Of a stretch of 64,000 nt of DNA, positions 10,166 to 40,257 are shown in pieces. A model generated the notes under the pieces. That model searched no databases. It worked only from the letters and a program-made list of their open reading frames with translations, and was not told the DNA's origin. The position numbers and the translations under genes are program-made. This DNA is from Anisus vortex. Its lineage: Eukaryota > Mollusca > Gastropoda > Planorbidae. Position 1 is the first letter of the stretch. The number at the start of each line of letters is the position of its first letter. The DNA lies in NCBI GenBank assembly GCA_949126835.1, contig OX421509.1:14663279-14727278 (forward strand), read 5' to 3'.

Positions 10166-11664
10166 AATGATAGTGAGAAGTTAGGCCAGCACTTTTTTTT
10201 TTGGCCTAAATCAAATTGTTTTTTAATTTCAGGTTTTAACAGAAATAGGTTTTCAAGTCTGCCTTTAGAGGACATTACTGCTATACAAAAAATGTTCCTG
10301 AAATTATGGTATGTTACATGAACTGCAAATCATTTAAGTTAAAATTATTGATATGTTATGGTGTTTTAACTATAAAAAATAAAGCTGATGCACTTTAAAA
10401 TAAAAAAGTTAAATATATAGTACCGATATTTAAAAGTGAATATATTTTTATATATATCCTACAAATTTTGAAGTTTTGGTGTAGAAGGTGTAGATATTTT
10501 TTTAAAAATATATTATTTAAAATTCTCAAGTTGACGAGGAGTGTGTGAACCCTGCCAATGATGGTGAGAAGAATAATACATTGATACCTGGGCCTTTGGT
10601 GTTAAAGGTAGGCATATATCTTTTATTGACAAAGGATTGCTAAATTAAGTTTTGCTAAGGCAAAATAGTATTGAATTTGAATTTTCCTACATAATTCATT
10701 TTATGTTTGCCTTATTTATGTGAGTAAAATGCAATTTACTAATCTTAAAACAGGGTGATGAAATGCAAGAAGAAATATACCTAATAAATATGACTACTTT
10801 TGAATCACAGCTAATAATTTACTGCTATATTGTTAATTATCTGTTGAATCTAAATCAATTGGAAATTATTTACTGATTTATTTATTGTAAACACATTTCA
10901 CTGCATGACAGTATAATCATACTTCTTAATTTGTCATAGGAAAGAAGTAAGAAACGATGCAAGAAAAGTGGAATTACTTGAATTAACATACCACCACAAG
11001 AAGCAACTGCGAACAGTTTGAAATCTACAAAGACGCAGACCGAATTTGTACCTCAAGAATGTTCGACGCCCAAAAGCGTAAAATTATTACTGATTTTAAG
11101 TTTAGAAAATTCCTTCACATTTTAAAAACTATAAAATTTGTATGTTCAACCAGTAATTAGACATTTTGAGAAAAATCTAAAATGAGTATTGTAATTATGG
11201 CTAAATTAAGAGAAATTAGAAAGAAATGAACCTATTATTATGGCAGGAAATGCTAGATGTGATCTTGGAAATTTTAAAAATACAAAATTATTTGTTACGT
11301 TTACAGAAGTGTAGGCTAACTTATTACTATCCTTCCTCAAGTTTTTTTGTATTAGATAAATACCTTTAAAGTTATGATATGATTTTTGGTTGTTGTCGTG
11401 TATTTAAATTATTGAAATCAAAAATAAGTTTTATAATATAATTAAAACTTCCTATCCGAACTTATTCGTAAAGCATATTTTATTTTATGTATAATTGGCC
11501 ATGGAAAATGTCTCTTACATTGCCCTGTATTATTTTGAAGTATTTAATAATGTCATTTATCTTATGAAAATGTGTAGTGTTATCAATGCATGCTTGTAAT
11601 TTTTAAAATATAAGAAATGAAATGAAACTAGATTGAAACTAATTTATATTTATTTACATTCTTA

Positions 11665-13504
11665 AACATCGAGGATATTTAAACCCAGTGTACACTTCGC
11701 TTGGAAATTTTTTAAACCACACAGATGGGTAGTATCAGTCTTGTTCTTCTGTCTTGTCTGTATGCCACATATCTGTATTTTCTGAAAAATGTAACAATAC
11801 TTATTACTGTACCGATACTTATTATCAATGATTTGTAAAAATAAAAATATATTTAACAATACTTTGAATTAGTACCTGTCATTGTGCTTGTTTTGTTTTT
11901 TTAGTATTATAACATTTGAACTTAAATATGTAATTAAAACAATAATATATTTATTTTTTTTCAAATATTAAATGAGATTAAGACTATGCAGGTTATTTTA
12001 ATTTTTTTTAAATATCCAGGCTGCAAATTGTTAGTACTTAGTACATTGTAAAGCAATTGGCTTTATATTCGAGTTTAAATACCTGTGTATGTATGTCCCT
12101 CAGATCCGGTTGATAGCCATTGTCTTCACAATACTGAAGGAATGCTATTTCTAGAACTGTCATGTCCAACTTAGTTCAAGTAAGCCGCATCAAAGTCAGG
12201 GTGGCATGTAATGCAACCTTTTTTTGGACACTTCCATTTTCTAGACTATTATCCCTTCATCATGGCAGCACTTTTGTTCTGTCTGGGCTACTGGCATTCC
12301 ACAATTTAAACAGGTGCACCTTTTCAAAGAAAGTAAAAACCTACTGGATTAAATTTAAAACAGTGGTGCAATATTATTATATACTAATTAGGATTTAATT
12401 TTAATAAGGTAAGACTATGGCAGTAATATTTATTTTTAAAATACAATGGAATTAACCTATTTAGGCTGAAGACTTAGGGTGTTTCATATCATATGTTATT
12501 TAGGCCTATATAATATAAAAGGGTAGGTCTACTAATTTAAATTGTAACTCATACTCTTAAACAGAATAGGCCTAGACAGCCTAGTAACATATTATAATGC
12601 CTATTACAGGCCTATATCTATATACTATATAAATGCTTTAAAAAATAGTAATGCCACTGCCAATGCCAGTAAACTGAGTCTACACTACTACAGTAATGCA
12701 ACATGATAATAATAATAGTATAAATTATATAGTTTTTATATTATAAGCATTTAAGCGCCTTTAGACTAGACAATCTTCTATATGTTAGGTTTACTAATTA
12801 TTAAACTTTACTAGGACTAGTAGTCTAAGACATGTAGCCTAATAGGATATAGATATAGACCTTCTAATTTAAATTGTAGCCTAACTCTTTAAAGTCTTAA
12901 ACATAATAGTAACATATTATAATGCCTATTACAGGCCTAGCCTATACTGACTATAGTGTATACTTACTATATATCATATAATATAAACGCTTAAAAAAAT
13001 AGTAATGCTAGTAAACTGAGTCGGCCTACGGTAATGCAACATGATAATAATAATAGAATAAATAATATAGTTTATAAGCATAAGCGCCTTTAGACTAGAC
13101 AATCTATAGGCCTAGTCTATCTATAGGTTAGGTTTACTAAACTTTACTAGGACTAGTAGTAGTCACCTTACTAGGACTAGTAGTTGTCTAAGTCAGACTA
13201 AGTAGTAGGCCTAAAGCCAGTACAGGCTGGGCTAGGATCTACGGTAAATTATATAATTATAAGACGACGCTAAATTAGTAAATAATTACCATTGGTTATC
13301 CTGCTCTTGCTCCTCTAATACATCTTCTGTTTCGGTTAAAATTGTTAAGCCGCTGTCATCGGTGTCGCTATCTTCACTTGAATCCCGTTGGGGATCAAAA
13401 GAGTAGGCGTTAAACAGAGCCATTCTTTGTTTACGTTTTTCTGGTCTCACTATAACGTCACTTCCGGTATGACGCTTATCTGAATGCAAATCATATTTTT
13501 CCAA
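11665..13504 (-). pseudogene. Spliced gene with P2X7-tail-like cysteine-rich domain, broken, inside Kolobok-like element
   Basis: Exon 1 (13504-13290, 71 codons plus two bases) starts with ATG and encodes a charged N-terminus with MALFNAYSFDPQRDSSEDSD and an acidic stretch, ending QDNQ plus TG before gtaatt. Exon 2 (12319-12083, acceptor gaaaag) completes W and reads CTCLNCGMPVAQTEQKCCHD, then CITCHPDFDAAYLN, then VLEIAFLQYCEDNGY. Exon 3 (from 11781, acceptor tttttcag) reads KYRYVAYRQDRRTRLILPIC and KISKRS. This order (WCxCxxCxMP...ECC, CITxHPxF, YRxxAYRQ, IPxCVVxxIR) is that of the P2X7 receptor intracellular domain and the many invertebrate proteins that share it. Two frameshifts in exon 2, an in-frame stop and an internal gap in exon 3 mark it as broken. 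Function of the free-standing family is unknown. Confidence 0.7.
12500..13170. repeat. Imperfect ~340-bp tandem duplication
   Basis: Copy A about 12500-12842 and copy B about 12843-13170 share blocks such as ACATATTATAATGCCTATTA, AATGCAACATGATAATAATA and AAGCGCCTTTAGACTAGACA in the same order. It lies in the first intron of the P2X7-tail-like pseudogene. Confidence 0.7.
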
Positions 13505-13658
13505 ATCTCGTCACTTCGGACCCCTTTAAATTACATTTTTAAAATATAAGGACCTTTTTTTGTAATCTCAAACTTTGAACAATGGATTTTTATACTATTT
13601 ACTGTCTGAATCAACTGTTAACTCAATTTTGATAAAAAGTTCTTCACTTGGTCTTTAA

Positions 13659-14431
13659 AATTATATTTAATCATTTTTATGAATTTAAATACTGACTAGA
13701 CGATTTGCAATGAGTACTAAATATATGAGGTATTTGTGTGTACTATTGGAAAAATCTGGCTAGACTACAAATCAATGATTACTAACAATTTTGTTATCAA
13801 TATATACTACACAGACCCTCCCGCCCAACTTTTTTTCATGTGTATATATGTATTTATTATCTACCAAAGCATATAATGATGAAAAGCAGGATGTTCGAAT
13901 AAGACAAATGTGTTAGCTCAGAGGCAATTTTCAGTTAGGCCTTTCTAAATACAAAGGACGGATTAAAAAGATTATTAAATTTAAAACGTAAAATAAAAAA
14001 ATAAGAGGATGAGCCTTCTAACATACCAGCACAAAATTCTTTTCTTTTAAAAAGTCAACTAAATGTGTTTGACTTTTGTATGTCTTCAACATAAGAGAAT
14101 AGTATAATGGCTTGGCTAAACAGGATTAAGTTAAATTGCCAAAAATTATGTACTATATAGAATAAAATGAAAATTCTGAATGTAGCATTATGATACATAA
14201 TTTTGTGCAAAAAGTGGAGAGTTGTCAACTGTAATTGTCGGAACTGTGATAAAAAACATAACATTAAAAAACTTATTTAGCGAATGATTAGTTTCTTTAA
14301 TGCTGTTTCTTTTTTCAGAACAAACTTTCCTGTTCATTTTATAATGCGATACAAAGCCTAGCATGAGGATAGTTTGAGGAACGTGACAGAAAACTGCGGG
14401 CTTGGTTAATTCACAAGCGACAGTCGCCACC
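13659..14431 (+). promoter_or_regulatory. Upstream region and probable 5' UTR of SMAD4
   Basis: 773 bp between the end of the Kolobok-like element and the SMAD4 start codon. The last ~60 bases are less AT-rich and the start context GTCGCCACCATGG is a near-perfect Kozak sequence. No TATA box could be assigned with confidence, and a non-coding first exon further upstream cannot be excluded. Confidence 0.45.
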
Positions 14432-31666
<17,235 letters not shown>

Positions 31667-32165
31667 TTTTCTTTATAGTCCAGAGAGAAACAAAAACAAA
31701 AGAAGGAATCCTGCAGTTACAGCATCAACTTATGTCTTCATCATATATATATATATATATACACATTTATATCACTCTGACTACACTATAGAAATATTAA
31801 TCAAACTTTCTGGAAATCCATAGGGCAAAAACAATGACTTGTCATGTTCTCCAAGAAACCGTGAGTCCTCCTGTTATTAACGAGACTAGAAAAAGCAAAA
31901 AGTTCTTCCAAAAAGGGTTTCAGCGAGTGTTTATTCTTATTGGTGATTAAAACTTGTCAATTGGCCACGGGGGTGTCCGTGCCTGCCTGCGTCGGCAAGG
32001 TCTGAAATTATTTCGACAGGGGGGGGGGGGGGGGCTTACATTTGGTGAGCTAGCCTGTGAAACTCTGTGCTGGGACAAACACAACCTCGGCTGGCCTTGG
32101 TGCGCCGCCTCAAGTTTACGGAGTAGTTTCCCCATGTTTATCATTTTCTTTTTGAGATACCCAAT

Positions 32166-32222
32166 GAGGTCGTGACCTTGTGTTGAGGTCATGACCTTGT
32201 GTTGAGGTCATGACCTTGTGTT
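32166..32222. repeat. 19-bp tandem repeat x3 with AGGTCATGACCT palindromes
   Basis: Three units GAGGTCATGACCTTGTGTT (first unit has AGGTCG). AGGTCATGACCT is an inverted repeat of nuclear-receptor half-sites without spacer. Lies ~500 bp past the SMAD4 stop codon. Confidence 0.85.
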
Positions 32223-33429
32223 GATTTCCTTTTTTGAAGATACGGTAACAGCATGGCCAAATTTTTTAGTTTTTGTTCAAGTTGTATACCTTGTAGTTGT
32301 AGACACATTAGCTATCTATTACTCTTTAACTAATACTACTCCCAAGCCGATATCTAAATTGCCAGATATTAGATAAGGAGGCAGTGCTCCCCAACACACT
32401 AACTCTTATCATTCTTTCCCTGAGTTTTCCAATTATAGTTTTTTGTTAGCCAATGAAAGGGACTGGTTGAAATTTTGCTGTTATTGGTCCTGATATTAGT
32501 TTTCATAGTCTTTGTCTTGGAGCCTATTGCCTATTCAAATGTTTAATTTTGACTGATATTCCTCGGCCTGCATGTTTTATTTCACGTCATTTTAAATTGT
32601 GTTCCATCTGTAATACATGCATGTTATTATCACATCATTGCTTTCTTAGGGCAGCTGGTTTGTCCGAATCCTTTTTTTTATCTAGGCCTAATATTTTTAT
32701 ATATATGCCAGTGACTGCAGTTGTAATTTTCCCCCTGTTTCTTTGTTGCGTTGCGACCCGTTCAATGGATCAGGTGGACGTCTAGCTTCTCTGCTCGGGG
32801 TTGAGCCGAAGTATATGGCTTAGCTCTCTTGAGATTTCCTTAAATACAACATCACCATCAATGCCGGGACTTGAGAAAACTTAGGAATTAAACTTTTGAT
32901 AATAATGATCTCATAGTAGAATTCACTTTAGATCAAGGTTTTTGTATGTGTCAGTGAGTTCAGATGATTGTGTCTTTAGATTCATTAAACTGGACATTTT
33001 CATGATTGTATAATTGTAAGTTCCACTCAAAGTTTCTTAACACCGTTTTGTTCTTAGGTGGAGCTTGAATGATTTTATGCTCACGTTTGGCCCTGAAACC
33101 ATGGTCAGCAATGGTCAAGCCCAGCTGTTCAGTTATTGAGGTTTACTTGGTCACCTTTTCTCCGCTGCAAACAAATACTATTCTTTAAAGCTTTCCATAA
33201 TTGATTTTCTAAACTCTGTAAAAAAAATATTGCCAAGTTATCCTTTTAAAATCTTTTGACTTTAAATGTACTTGCAGACATAGGTATGTTTTGTAGTCAA
33301 GATGCATCTACAGCTCTGTTAGTTGGTGTGTTATCCACATAGAATACTGAGCCCTCTTAACCCAGAAATGATAGAATACTGTTCTAAATTATCCTGTTTA
33401 CTACACAACAACTGTTTCAACACCTCCAC

Positions 33430-33434
<5 letters not shown>

Positions 33435-33475
<41 letters not shown>
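33435..33475. repeat. (CT)n microsatellite
   Basis: About 20 uninterrupted CT units. It makes a spurious Arg/Glu repeat frame on the minus strand. Confidence 0.95.
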
Positions 33476-33476
<1 letters not shown>

Positions 33477-34589
33477 GATTCATATTGTAGACACACGTTC
33501 GTTTCTCATCTACTTTCATTTATCTACCTCTGGGATTGGCACCATCGTCTCATAGAGATTTTTTTTAGATTTCATTTCTTCCAAGGATTATTTGGGCTGT
33601 CCACCTGATTTAAAAAAGAAAAAAAGAGAAATATTTGATTTAGTCAAGTCGATGTTATTACAATTTTGTATAAGTGACGTTGATATACTAATTTTTGTTT
33701 TTCAAATAGATTATCATCTGTAGAAATCCGATTTAAATGATTATCTTTTTTGTGTGTCCTTAATAATATAATTGCTGATCTGATAGTTTAGAAAGTCAAA
33801 GAGGCTGCAGTTTATAATAAATTGAAAGCAATAACCTGGATTTAAAATATATAATTCCCAGTTTAATCTGTGTGTTTGCAAGGAATTTATTGACTTCATT
33901 TGTGGGAATCCAATAGGATTCTAAAAAAATGTACTTTTCTCCAGAACCAATAAAATCCAAGGGCTATTTTAGGAAAAGATTCCCTTGCGAAAGGAAATTG
34001 ATAACTGCCAAACATGCCTTCACTTTTGAAACCAATACATGGGATTTCTCATCATCGTTTTAACTTTTCCTAATAATGAAATATCAGCTGATGTAATGGT
34101 AATGTTAAATGTATTGTGGTTTTGAAAACTTAAAAAAAAAAGACGAAAGAAACATTTAAGTTGAACCCAAGGGAGGTAATCAGTGAGAAGTGAGAGAGGG
34201 GGAAGGGAAACAACTTTTTTTTAATAGCCTTTCTTTCTTTTAGATTCAGGAGCAAGTTATAAAACATAATTTCAAGCAGTTTGTTTTCCTATCTGCCAAA
34301 AGACACGTTAAAAAAAAATTTGTTTCATGTCAAAGTAACTTTTTTTTAAAACATTATTTCTTTCTACCTCAAATTGTTATCTTTTCATTATTGTTACCCC
34401 TCTCATAGATATTATAATTTATCTCATCTACGCTGACAGCATTAATTAATCACACTCTTGCTAATCTAAGCAACTGAATATGGATGCATGTTTACTTTCA
34501 CCCAACCTTGTCTTAGAGAAACCTTTTGACCCCATTAGGGCCTGTCCGGAACAAAGGGAAGCTGCAGCGCCTAATGCTTGCTTACAAGT

Positions 34590-34790
34590 AGACCGTGCGG
34601 CCAAGACTTAAGTTCAGCTGCCGAGACTTGTGTACAGCGGCCGAGACTTGTGTATAGCGGCCGAGACTTATGTACAGTGGCCGAAACTTAAGTTCAGTGG
34701 CTGAGACTTACTTACAGTATGTTCAGTGGCAGAGACTTAAGTTCAGCTGTCAATACTTAAGTTCACCTGTCAAGACTTAAGTTCAGTGGC
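34590..34790. repeat. Degenerate ~20-bp tandem repeat, about ten copies
   Basis: Units such as CGGCCGAGACTTGTGTACAG and GTGGCCGAAACTTAAGTTCA, alternating between TGTGTACAG and TTAAGTTCAG endings. Confidence 0.8.
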
Positions 34791-35417
34791 CAATAAAGTA
34801 AACTGCTGGTAGCATTTACCCAGCATAAATATTGTTCTCTCCCCCCCCCCCTCTCCCCCAGCCCATTCCCACACACAACACAGACTTGTCTGTCAGGCAC
34901 CTGCTGTGATGCTTATAAACTACACATGTTGGAATGTTTGTTGTATATACAGACCTGTGTTTGTTCTACCTTGTCAGCAGCTACGGTTGGCCTTGTTGCT
35001 GCAAGTTCAATATACCTCTGTTCCTATTTATTTGCTGACCGCGTGCTTCCTTTTATTTTTCAACGTTTCAGTTTACATCATAATGTTTTAACATCATGAA
35101 ATGCATGTCTGTTAGTTTCTTTACCACTTTCCCGACAGCCAGTAAATGTTTGTTGTTATATTTTACTGCTTCCGTTATTTTACACGCAATGAACGTCAAC
35201 ATAAACTGGCCTCTTGCCAAAGACAAAACAAAACAGAAATGCTGCTAAGTCTTCACCTTCTGCAATCGCAGTGAAAGATTGTTGATTGTCCTGTGTCTGG
35301 CTTGAAGTGCCCCCCAAAACCTTGTTGCTATACACACTATTGTTGTTTATTTTGTTTGTTTGTTGTTGTTGTTTCTTTATTTACACCCGGCCAAGCCTCA
35401 TTAGTTCATTATTACAT

Positions 35418-35471
35418 GGATCATGGAGGCGCTGTGGATCATGGAGGCGCTGTGGATCATGGAGGCGCGGT
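35418..35471. repeat. 18-bp tandem repeat x3
   Basis: Three copies of GGATCATGGAGGCGCTGT (the last with CGGT). In-frame length makes a short chance repeat peptide. Confidence 0.9.
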
Positions 35472-35635
35472 GCAATGCCACACATTTTTATTCATAGCAA
35501 CTAGAGCGCAGAGAGATGGTGGTGATGGGTGCTGTACATTTTTTACACAACTGTGAATGGTTGGTGGTTTAAAATCCATTTTTACACACATGGGTAGGAA
35601 GTTCTGTTTCATTTACTGCCGTATATATTTGTATA

Positions 35636-35876
35636 CAGCATGGTGGCAGAACGGCAACGATTTGGCTGGCATAGCGAAGGTCCTGGGTTCGAATCCTGGT
35701 AAAGGCTAGGATTTTTTCGCTGGACTTGCGGGTGTCCCAGGGTCTGTCCAGCTCTGACATTACCTGGGATAAAGTAACGGTGGCTGGTCATCGCGGCAGC
35801 CACAACTCCCCTAGCGGGGAAGCGGTGCTTGACTGGACCTATGATCAATATGGTCAGACAGGATACTTTACTTTTT
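35636..35876 (+). mobile_element. tRNA-derived SINE (family 1), full length
   Basis: Head CAGCATGGTGGCAGAACGG, B box GGGTTCGAATCC at about 35687, body with GTCTGTCCAGCTCTGACATT, tail TGATCAATATGGTCAGACAG and TACTTTACTTT. Tail matches the inverse of the starts of minus-oriented copies. Confidence 0.85.
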
Positions 35877-38800
35877 AATATTTGTATGAAAATGTCAGAG
35901 GTAAAGGTTTAAAGAAAATAGTTGATTGCCTGGCACGAACAGCCAATTTGTTATATCCAGGTTTTCTTCATCACTGCCTAGCACTTTAACCCTTTAGTTG
36001 TTCAAGTGTAGCAAGTAGATTAGTACTCATACTAATGTCCAGTCTAAGTATTGTCTATGTCCAGTTTGAAATACCCACAATTAGCCTGTGCATACCTGCA
36101 ATTCAATGTATATCTGTTCTACAATCTATTTGTGTTCCACAATCCTCACATTCTGTTCATGCCCTCTGTCTCTCATTACTTCCTGTCTTGGTTTTCTTCT
36201 CTTATTCTCGACCAAAAATGTATAAATCCAATTCTTTTCTGTTTTAATTGAAACTGATGAAATTTTTATGGCCGTACATTTTTTTTTTCTTTTAAAGACG
36301 AAGCGGTCACAATTTTTAACATTGCTCCTCCCACACCCCGTTCCCATGATATTATATTCCATGTATCTTAGGTTAGGGTGGTGGGGGGGGGGGGGGGAGA
36401 TCTTATCTTCTTTTTTTCATGTGTGTATGTGTGTTGTGGCTGATACAAAACTGTGGGACTCCACCAGGTGCTAAGGTGATAGGGGCAGCAAATTGAGTGG
36501 ATCGAATCTGTTCGGACTGGTTGATGAGCGATTGTGTGTTGATTTTTTGTTTTGTACAGTTTCCTCATGGTTGATATTTTTAAAATGTTATTCTTTGTGT
36601 TTATATTGACTTTGTATGCACTAGTGTTTCTATTTTCGCCATTGCATTGTTAGAAGAAAATTTTAGTTTTTTTGTATTGAATGCTGCTTTTTTGACAAAA
36701 CAGAGATCACAGTGTTATAAAATGATGTATATTTGTCATTGTTTGGTATTTCAGTGTTTGTTATAGGTTTTTTTTTTTTATGTACCAGGTATCAACATTA
36801 ATCATAGTTTGATGTGTCAGTGTTTATAATAGAATGAGCCTTCAGTTTTTTTTTGTCATATCTAGGTGTCTCAGTGTTTGTCATAGATTTGATGTATCAG
36901 TCTTTGTTATTGTTTTGAGTTTCAGTCTTTGTCATAGTTTTGATGTTTCATTGTTTAAAATAAAAATGTAGTGCTTTGGTTGAGCTGTACAGATATGTGT
37001 TTTTGTTCATTTTCAATACAACCAGGTTTACCTAAACATCAACATTCATGATCATATATCTTTTATTGAATTTATAACTTCAGTTTGTTGTAATCATTTG
37101 TTGACTGTGTCAGCTTGGTGACTATAATGATGTCTTTTACCCTCAGCCATTCTTATGCTATGATAGTCTATGTTACAATTTAAATACTTTTAATTTTTGG
37201 TCTAAGGGAAAGAAATCCTGAAGGGTTCCATGTTGTTTGAATTTCAGTAGCTTATCTCCCTTGAAGCATCATAATAAATTTGATCTGAAAATTTTTGTAA
37301 AAAAGGTAAAGTAACAACACTTGTAGTAACAACACATGTGTAACATTAGCTGAATAAACTTATGCAATACCTCCACGTGAGCTCAGGGTTTTGTCATACA
37401 AATAACCAAGATTGACTGTTTTGGAATTAATGCACTGACTCAATTTAGTTTAGAAGTGCAGCTAGCCAGTTGTTCAGTTGGTGAGTGGGTGAAATGGCTT
37501 TAAGGCTTTTAAGTTCTAAGGAAATGGCCCCTAAGTAGTTCTTCCGACAGTATTGCTTAGAATGTCTGGACAGACAATATACATTAATGTTATCACTTCT
37601 CTGTAAGACATTTTTGATGTAAAATCCCAGATTTTTAAAGTTTTACAGTATTTGTCATGTATTCACACGTGTAAGTGTAAACATTATTATTAAATGAATT
37701 ATTGTTCATATTAGTCCACGTGGGGCAAAATAAATAATAGAAGAGCCCAGTTTTTTTAAGATTGAGAGGCTGATTTTAAATTAATTTTTACAAAGTTATT
37801 TTTTACCCAGATTGTTCTCCCACTGATTAAAAAATAAGTTTTCTTTGTGACTGTGATTGGCTCCAAGGACCATGTGAGCTATAAAATAATACCAGAAAAG
37901 GGGTCACGTATGTTGGCTGTCCTGTTGCAATCCACCGTAAGGATTTCATATTATTCTGACTCTGGTTGTATATATTTGAGATATTCATCTGTGCATCACA
38001 CAAGTCATTTCTCTAGAATAACCATATTTTATTTTATGTAAAGCATAACATAGCAAAGGCCCCCCCCCCACCCACCCTCTCAGGCCATGTTGGACCATGG
38101 TGGGGAAATGGGGAGGAGGTGGTCAGTGATGCAAGCCTTTTCAATCCCATTTTCCTGTAGGCATACACATGTCCCCCTACCACCTCTACTTGGATAAGAT
38201 TGTCAGGTTTCCCATCAGAGCTGAGTACTTCTAGGGGCTCACCCACTGGGGAAGGGGGCGGGGAGAGGTTCCTGGCAGTTGCTTAAACCTTGATTGGAAC
38301 CCTAAGCTTCCTGGAGTGGCCATCTAACCACCTCACTGAACCACCGATAGATCCAGGATGGTGGCTGTATTTCTGTATGACTTTTGGCTGCATCAGTTGT
38401 TTTCTTCTTATTATTTTCATACAAGGGCAGCAAGCACATTCAACACATGAAAGCCATTGTCTCCCTTTACATCACCTAGCCATTGGTTAGAAGACCTGCC
38501 TGACATTATTTTGGCAGTGTTTTGTCTGTTTCTCTTTACAGTCATGCAAAAAATGTATTTTTATTAATATGTGTTTCTGTTACTAGCAGCTTTGTGTTTA
38601 AAACAAAAGAAAATCTTCTTAGAATGTTTTTTTCTTTTTAATTTCGTTAGTCTCTATTTTGAATTGTAACAGTTGGAAAATATTTTAGGTTGTACATTTT
38701 TTAAATTTAAAGAACAAATGTTTATGTTAAAATTTTTACTTGTTTCTTTTTATGATATAAAATGTTTTCTTAATGCAATCTGTTTTCTTTTGCATGAATT

Positions 38801-40003
38801 TTTAAGTGTGAAAATTTGACTGAAGCGGTTCTTGTCATAAATGAAATAAAATTGAAGAAAGTATGACATTGACACTGTGTGATTTCCCTTTTTTTTTTTG
38901 TGTGCTTTTGAGTAGTTGCTCGTTTTCCTGGAGGTTGGTCCAAACAATTTTAGGGCATAAATAGAAGTAGCAGACAAAAAAAAATAGACAGACACTCAAA
39001 TATTTAAGTAAAAGAAACTCAACTTCTACAACAAATTCTCTTCAAACTTCAACAGATGTTCTGGAAACTTCAACTCTTATCTTATACATTACAGACGCTC
39101 CTTCTATAAAGAAGATTATTGCGTCAGTGCAGCTTCAGAAAATGCAGAGCATGCACTTAACATATGACCCCAATAAACTTCCCAAAATTACAGACTGCAC
39201 AGTTCATCCCAATTATTGGGGGCTTAAAGCAAAGAATAATTACTAAAAAAAAACGGACAAAAACAATGCTTTTAGAAAACAGTCTTGATAATAAAAGTTA
39301 ACGACGTCAATAGAATACTTGTTCCTTTTATTTACAATAAAATTTTGTTTCATGTGTCATTTACCAAAAAAAAAAAAATAATATTTGACAATAAATATCA
39401 ATAATATATGTTGGACACTAAATAATAAAAAAAAAACACCACAAAATGTTTCAGAAATTGAAAACTTATTTTCAAGCATAGATTTAGATTCTAAAAGAAT
39501 AAAAAATGATATAATGCTATTTATATAAGTGTTTTAAACAATCTTTTTTCTTAAACAAAAATAAACCTCACAACTAATAGAATAAAACAATTGTGACACT
39601 TTAAAATGAAATTTAAAAAAAGTTTTTGTAAAAAAAATTTGAAATAAATATACAACAACATAGAATTTGTTAAAAATCTAGAATGAACTGTGAAGTACAG
39701 CATTGTTGGATCACATAGTAGTCATCAATGCTTTTTTTTTTTTAAAATCTTGGTTCAAAGATATGTTTTTAAAATATCACATGTATTATTATCATCATCA
39801 GGTTTCAAGTTAAGAAGGAAAATAAAATTTATTTAAAAAAAAAAAAAACAAACAAAAACATTAAGCATACGATTTCATAATTTTTACCGTAATTTATACG
39901 GACTGGTAGTTCTTGGACAAAGAGTGCAGTGAGCTTGAAAAATAAAACAGGGTGAAAAAACAAAAGAATGATAAGAGAGAGTTCAGAGAGAGAGAAAAAA
40001 AAA
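35877..40003. other. Convergent intergenic DNA, no gene seen
   Basis: AT-rich with imperfect TCAGTGTTTGTCATAG-type repeats at 36730-36955, a G run near 36383-36397 and a C run near 38060. The segment about 38075-38345 (CCCATCAGAGCTGAGTA etc.) looks like a very old SINE-1. The inverse of a LINE 3' end lies at 39085-39125. Confidence 0.45.
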
Positions 40004-40257
40004 GGGCAGTGCATTTAGACTTTTAGTTCTGAGACCACCAGTGCATTTAGACTTTTAGTTGAGAGGCTGCCAGTGCATTTAGACTTTTAGTTCAGAGTTC
40101 CCCATTGCATTAAGACTTTTCTTTTAGTTCAGAGACTGCCAGTACATTTAGACTTTTAGTTCAGAGGACCCCTCCCCGTGCAATTAGACTTTTAGTACAA
40201 GTATCCGCAGTGCATTTAGACTTTTAGTTCAGAGACCGCCAGTGCATTTAGACTTTA
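40004..40257. repeat. ~32-bp tandem repeat, eight degenerate copies
   Basis: Consensus CAGTGCATTTAGACTTTTAG plus TTCAGAGACCGC; copies vary in length by a few bases. Confidence 0.9.

Larger units (their letters stand above)
8438..13654. mobile_element. Kolobok-like DNA transposon, ~5.2 kb, TTAA-flanked, probably inactive
   Basis: The left end AGACCAAGTGAACAGG follows TTAA (8434-8437). The right end, inverse of AGACCAAGTGAAGAAC, precedes TTAA (13655-13658). Subterminal blocks match the MITE at 6131. The left part encodes a decayed THAP DNA-binding domain on the plus strand; TTAA target sites plus a THAP-domain transposase are hallmarks of the Kolobok superfamily. The right part carries a minus-strand spliced gene with a P2X7-tail-like domain (11665-13504). 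The interior also holds a SINE (10012-10165) and a ~340-bp tandem duplication. I could not recognise the catalytic core, so superfamily assignment rests on ends, TTAA and THAP. Confidence 0.65.
31667..35635. other. SMAD4 3' UTR and downstream DNA with microsatellites
   Basis: No further coding sequence. Contains an (AT)n run at 31743-31760, a G run near 32021-32033, a (CT)n microsatellite at 33435-33475 and short tandem repeats listed separately. Candidate AATAAA signals occur (for example 34792) but the real polyadenylation site cannot be chosen from sequence. Confidence 0.5.

Noticed and set aside
35680..35720. Possible tRNA gene (GGTTCGAATCC)
   Set aside because: The B box belongs to a SINE-1 copy; no cloverleaf with proper acceptor and anticodon stems follows, and the same context recurs in other copies.
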